DNA from: Kribbella albertanoniae
GTDB lineage: Bacteria > Actinomycetota > Actinomycetes > Propionibacteriales > Kribbellaceae
Direction: 5' to 3'
Length of the DNA: 50,469 nucleotides
NCBI RefSeq assembly: GCF_004348455.1
Contig: NZ_SMKA01000026.1
Location: 1-50,469, forward strand
In this document: in pieces, positions 48,586 to 50,469 of the stretch
Layout: the number at the start of each line of letters is the position of its first letter
Numbering within the stretch: position 1 is the stretch's first letter
Made by a program: the position numbers and the translations under genes
Notes under the pieces: model-generated
What the model was told of the DNA's origin: nothing
Database searches by the model: none
The model's input: only the letters and a program-made list of their open reading frames with translations

Positions 48586-50220
48586 ATGCTGCGTCGATTG
48601 GTTTTGCACAGCAAGATGCGTTGGGCGGTGGTCCCGACGCTCGCGGCGGTCACGGTGGCCGCCGTCGCGACCGCAGGCCCGGCAAGCGGGCAGACCCAGG
48701 AAGGCGCCGCCGAGCCGTATATTCCTGCTCGTTATACGTCCCAGGTCCTTGACTGGCATCTGTGTGCCGAAGGCGAGTTGCCTCCGTCGTCACGCGACGG
48801 CGTCGACGAGCTGGAGTGCGCGAGTTACCGAACGCCGCTCGACTGGGGCACCCCCGACGCGCGGCTGGACATCACCATCGCCGTGAGCAGGCTGCCGTCG
48901 ACCGGTGCGACAACGGACAGCCTGCTGATCAACCCCGGCGGCCCTGGCGCGCCCGGGCGGACCTATGCCGCCAAGGTGTACCACCGCGACCGGGTGCGCG
49001 AGCACCATGAGGTCATCGGGTTCGACGTGCGCGGTACCGGCGGGAGCGACAACGTCACCTGCGCTGGCGGCATCGGTACGGAATTCCAGTTCGACATGCG
49101 CGACCGGAGTGCGGGAAACCTTGACGCCATCCTCGATCACGTCGAGGGCACCGTCGACGACTGTCACCAGCTCTCCGGTGACTTCGGGCCGCTGGTCAAC
49201 CAGTTCCAGACCACTCACGACCTGAACCTGCTGCGGGTGCTCCTGCACCGCGACAAGATCGACTGGCTGGGGTTCTCGGCGGGCACGTGGCTCGGCGCGC
49301 ACTTCGCGCAGCGGTTCCCCGAGCACGTCGACAAGGTCGTGCTCGACTCGGTCGGCGACCTCACGCTGAGCCTCCACGAGTCGTGGGACCAGCAGCCGCT
49401 GGGATTCGAGCGGCGGTGGCGTACGGACTTCCTGCCGTGGTTGGCCAAGTACCACACCCAGTACGGCTACGGCAGGACTGCGGAAGCGGCACGGCTGACC
49501 TACGAAAAAGTTCGTGCCGCCCTTGCCGAAGAGCCGGTCGTACTCGATGGACTGCCGCTGGGCCCAAGTCAGTATGACTGGGACATCGACGGCGGGCTGT
49601 ACTGGAAGGGCTACTTCGCCGACACGGCGGACTACATGGCGGCTGTCAAGATCCTCGTTGACCAACGGTCCACAGCTGGGGAGAAGGCCGCCGCGCGCAC
49701 GACTGCCGAGAAGGTCGTGGCGAAGCGCGACGGCGGCCCAAGAGGTCCGCGTCCGCTGGTGGCAGGCGACTACCCGACGGCGGCCTACGACGACGCGTAC
49801 GACGCCAGCTTCTGGCACTACTCGTGCAACGACGGACCGATCACCGGTGACCGCCAGTCGCAGATCGAGAGCTCGACAACGCAGGGCACGCGGTACCCGA
49901 AGGTCGGCTGGAGCTGGGTGGCGCTGCCCTGCATCTTCTGGAACAACCGACCAGCCGAACAACAGGAACTCAACGGCGAGGGCGTGCCCCCGGTGCTGAT
50001 GGTTCAGTCGGAGCGCGACCCCGCGACCCCGATCGAAGGCGCCCGCAACGCACACAAGGCGTTCAAGGGATCCAGGATGGTGACCATCACCAACGACGGA
50101 AACCACGGCATCTACGCCAGCGACAACACCTGCGCCAACAACGTCGTCGAGGACTACCTCGTCGGTGGCGTGGTGCCCGCGGACCGTACGTGCCCAGGCA
50201 CCCCCCTGCCGACGCCGTAA
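48586..50220 (+). CDS. Secreted alpha/beta hydrolase, tripeptidyl aminopeptidase (TAP-like) family
   Basis: 544 residues. Sec signal peptide (RWAVVPTLAAVTVAAVATAG, end near ASGQ). Catalytic parts: oxyanion NPGGPGAPG, nucleophile Ser in WLGFSAGTWLGAHFA, Asp in VQSERDPATP and His in TNDGNHGIYAS; the last 100 residues form the TAP-like C-terminal domain with a conserved cysteine (DNTCANNVVEDYL). Such enzymes release tripeptides or single residues from protein N-termini outside the cell. AGAGAGG lies about ten bases before ATG 48586. It probably works with the large secreted subtilisin on external protein, though the two are not linked in one operon. Confidence 0.93.
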   Translation: MLRRLVLHSKMRWAVVPTLAAVTVAAVATAGPASGQTQEGAAEPYIPARYTSQVLDWHLCAEGELPPSSRDGVDELECASYRTPLDWGTPDARLDITIAVSRLPSTGATTDSLLINPGGPGAPGRTYAAKVYHRDRVREHHEVIGFDVRGTGGSDNVTCAGGIGTEFQFDMRDRSAGNLDAILDHVEGTVDDCHQLSGDFGPLVNQFQTTHDLNLLRVLLHRDKIDWLGFSAGTWLGAHFAQRFPEHVDKVVLDSVGDLTLSLHESWDQQPLGFERRWRTDFLPWLAKYHTQYGYGRTAEAARLTYEKVRAALAEEPVVLDGLPLGPSQYDWDIDGGLYWKGYFADTADYMAAVKILVDQRSTAGEKAAARTTAEKVVAKRDGGPRGPRPLVAGDYPTAAYDDAYDASFWHYSCNDGPITGDRQSQIESSTTQGTRYPKVGWSWVALPCIFWNNRPAEQQELNGEGVPPVLMVQSERDPATPIEGARNAHKAFKGSRMVTITNDGNHGIYASDNTCANNVVEDYLVGGVVPADRTCPGTPLPTP

Positions 50221-50244
50221 CACGGACATGAAACGGCTCTCGCC

Positions 50245-50469
50245 TCAGTGGTCGCCTGGGGTGATGAGGCCGGTTTCGTAGGCGAGGACCACTGCTTGGG
50301 CTCGGTCTCGGAGGGTCAGTTTGGCGAAGATGCGGGCGGCGTGGGTCTTGACTGTTGCTTCGCTGAGGGTGAGGTGGGCCGCGATCTCGGCGTTGGAGCG
50401 GCCGTGGCCCATCAGGGTGAGGACTTCCAGTTCGCGGGGAGTCAGGGCGGTCAGGTCGCGGTGGAGGGC
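50245..50469 (-). CDS. LuxR-family response regulator, C-terminal DNA-binding domain (partial)
   Basis: The minus strand encodes 74 residues ending at TGA 50245: ALTPRELEVLTLMGHGRSNA, then EIAAHLTLSEATVKTHAARI and FAKLTLRDRAQAVVLAYETG. This is the NarL/LuxR effector domain of a two-component response regulator. The receiver domain lies beyond the window edge. It converges with the secreted hydrolase gene, with 24 bp between stops and no obvious terminator. Confidence 0.9.
   Translation of the reverse strand, partial: ALHRDLTALTPRELEVLTLMGHGRSNAEIAAHLTLSEATVKTHAARIFAKLTLRDRAQAVVLAYETGLITPGDH

Noticed and set aside
1..50469. tRNA, rRNA or riboswitch genes
   Set aside because: I looked for tRNA-like arms with GGTTCGAATCC-type loops and for rRNA-like or known riboswitch cores in the intergenic regions and saw none that I could support.

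Overview
The window is high-GC DNA with long uninterrupted genes, Shine-Dalgarno sites of the GGAGG type, GTG and TTG starts, Tat and lipoprotein signals and a heavy load of secreted, carbohydrate-handling and lectin-decorated proteins. This points to a soil actinobacterium. The style of the gene set suggests Kribbella or another member of the Nocardioidaceae/Propionibacteriales group; that is inference from gene content, not a database match.

Left part (1-14.1 kb). A minus-strand sugar operon runs GH36 alpha-galactosidase, two ABC permeases, solute-binding lipoprotein and a phytanoyl-CoA dioxygenase-like enzyme, with a divergent AraC activator. A tnpB-only IS200/IS605-type element (about 854-2188) sits exactly between the binding protein and the dioxygenase. 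It lies next to a TTGAT motif, carries an intact RuvC triad and a right-end hairpin, and appears to donate the present stop codon of the binding-protein gene. Next come a secreted 5'-nucleotidase with a discoidin domain, an alpha/beta hydrolase with a short N-terminus, a lipoprotein coupled to a membrane-anchored septum-formation-like protein, a secreted HNH nuclease, and a DUF4097 protein behind four helically phased GTGTCWGGG repeats.

Middle part (14.1-36 kb). A 1179-residue secreted subtilisin is followed by a repeat-rich intergenic region with two tandem nested palindromes. Then come an ArsR-like regulator, a 2053-residue secreted RHS polymorphic toxin with an overlapping putative immunity gene, and, divergently, a catalytic-domain-free lectin/FG-GAP protein and a parallel beta-helix protein fused to an unnamed C-terminal domain. 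After these lie a transmembrane Ser/Thr kinase overlapping an FHA-domain gene, a LuxR-type regulator and a metallophosphoesterase.

Right part (36-50.5 kb). A tight three-gene operon encodes a two-domain laccase-like multicopper oxidase, a 1318-residue ThuA/discoidin/PQQ-type propeller/PKD/DUF1080 protein and a cupredoxin with four Ig-like repeats. I read this as a candidate extracellular sugar-oxidation chain that may couple C3 oxidation and 3-keto-glycoside cleavage to oxygen reduction. Next is a 5.5-kb block bounded by a 23-bp direct repeat that forms the 3' end of two unrelated genes. It holds two parallel operons, each headed by a paralogous XRE regulator with the same 18-bp operator exactly 36 bp upstream of its start, plus an aldo/keto reductase, an LtrA-like membrane protein, a SnoaL-like protein, a remnant of a DJ-1/PfpI gene and an amidohydrolase. 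The window ends with a secreted tripeptidyl-aminopeptidase-like hydrolase and the C-terminus of a LuxR response regulator.
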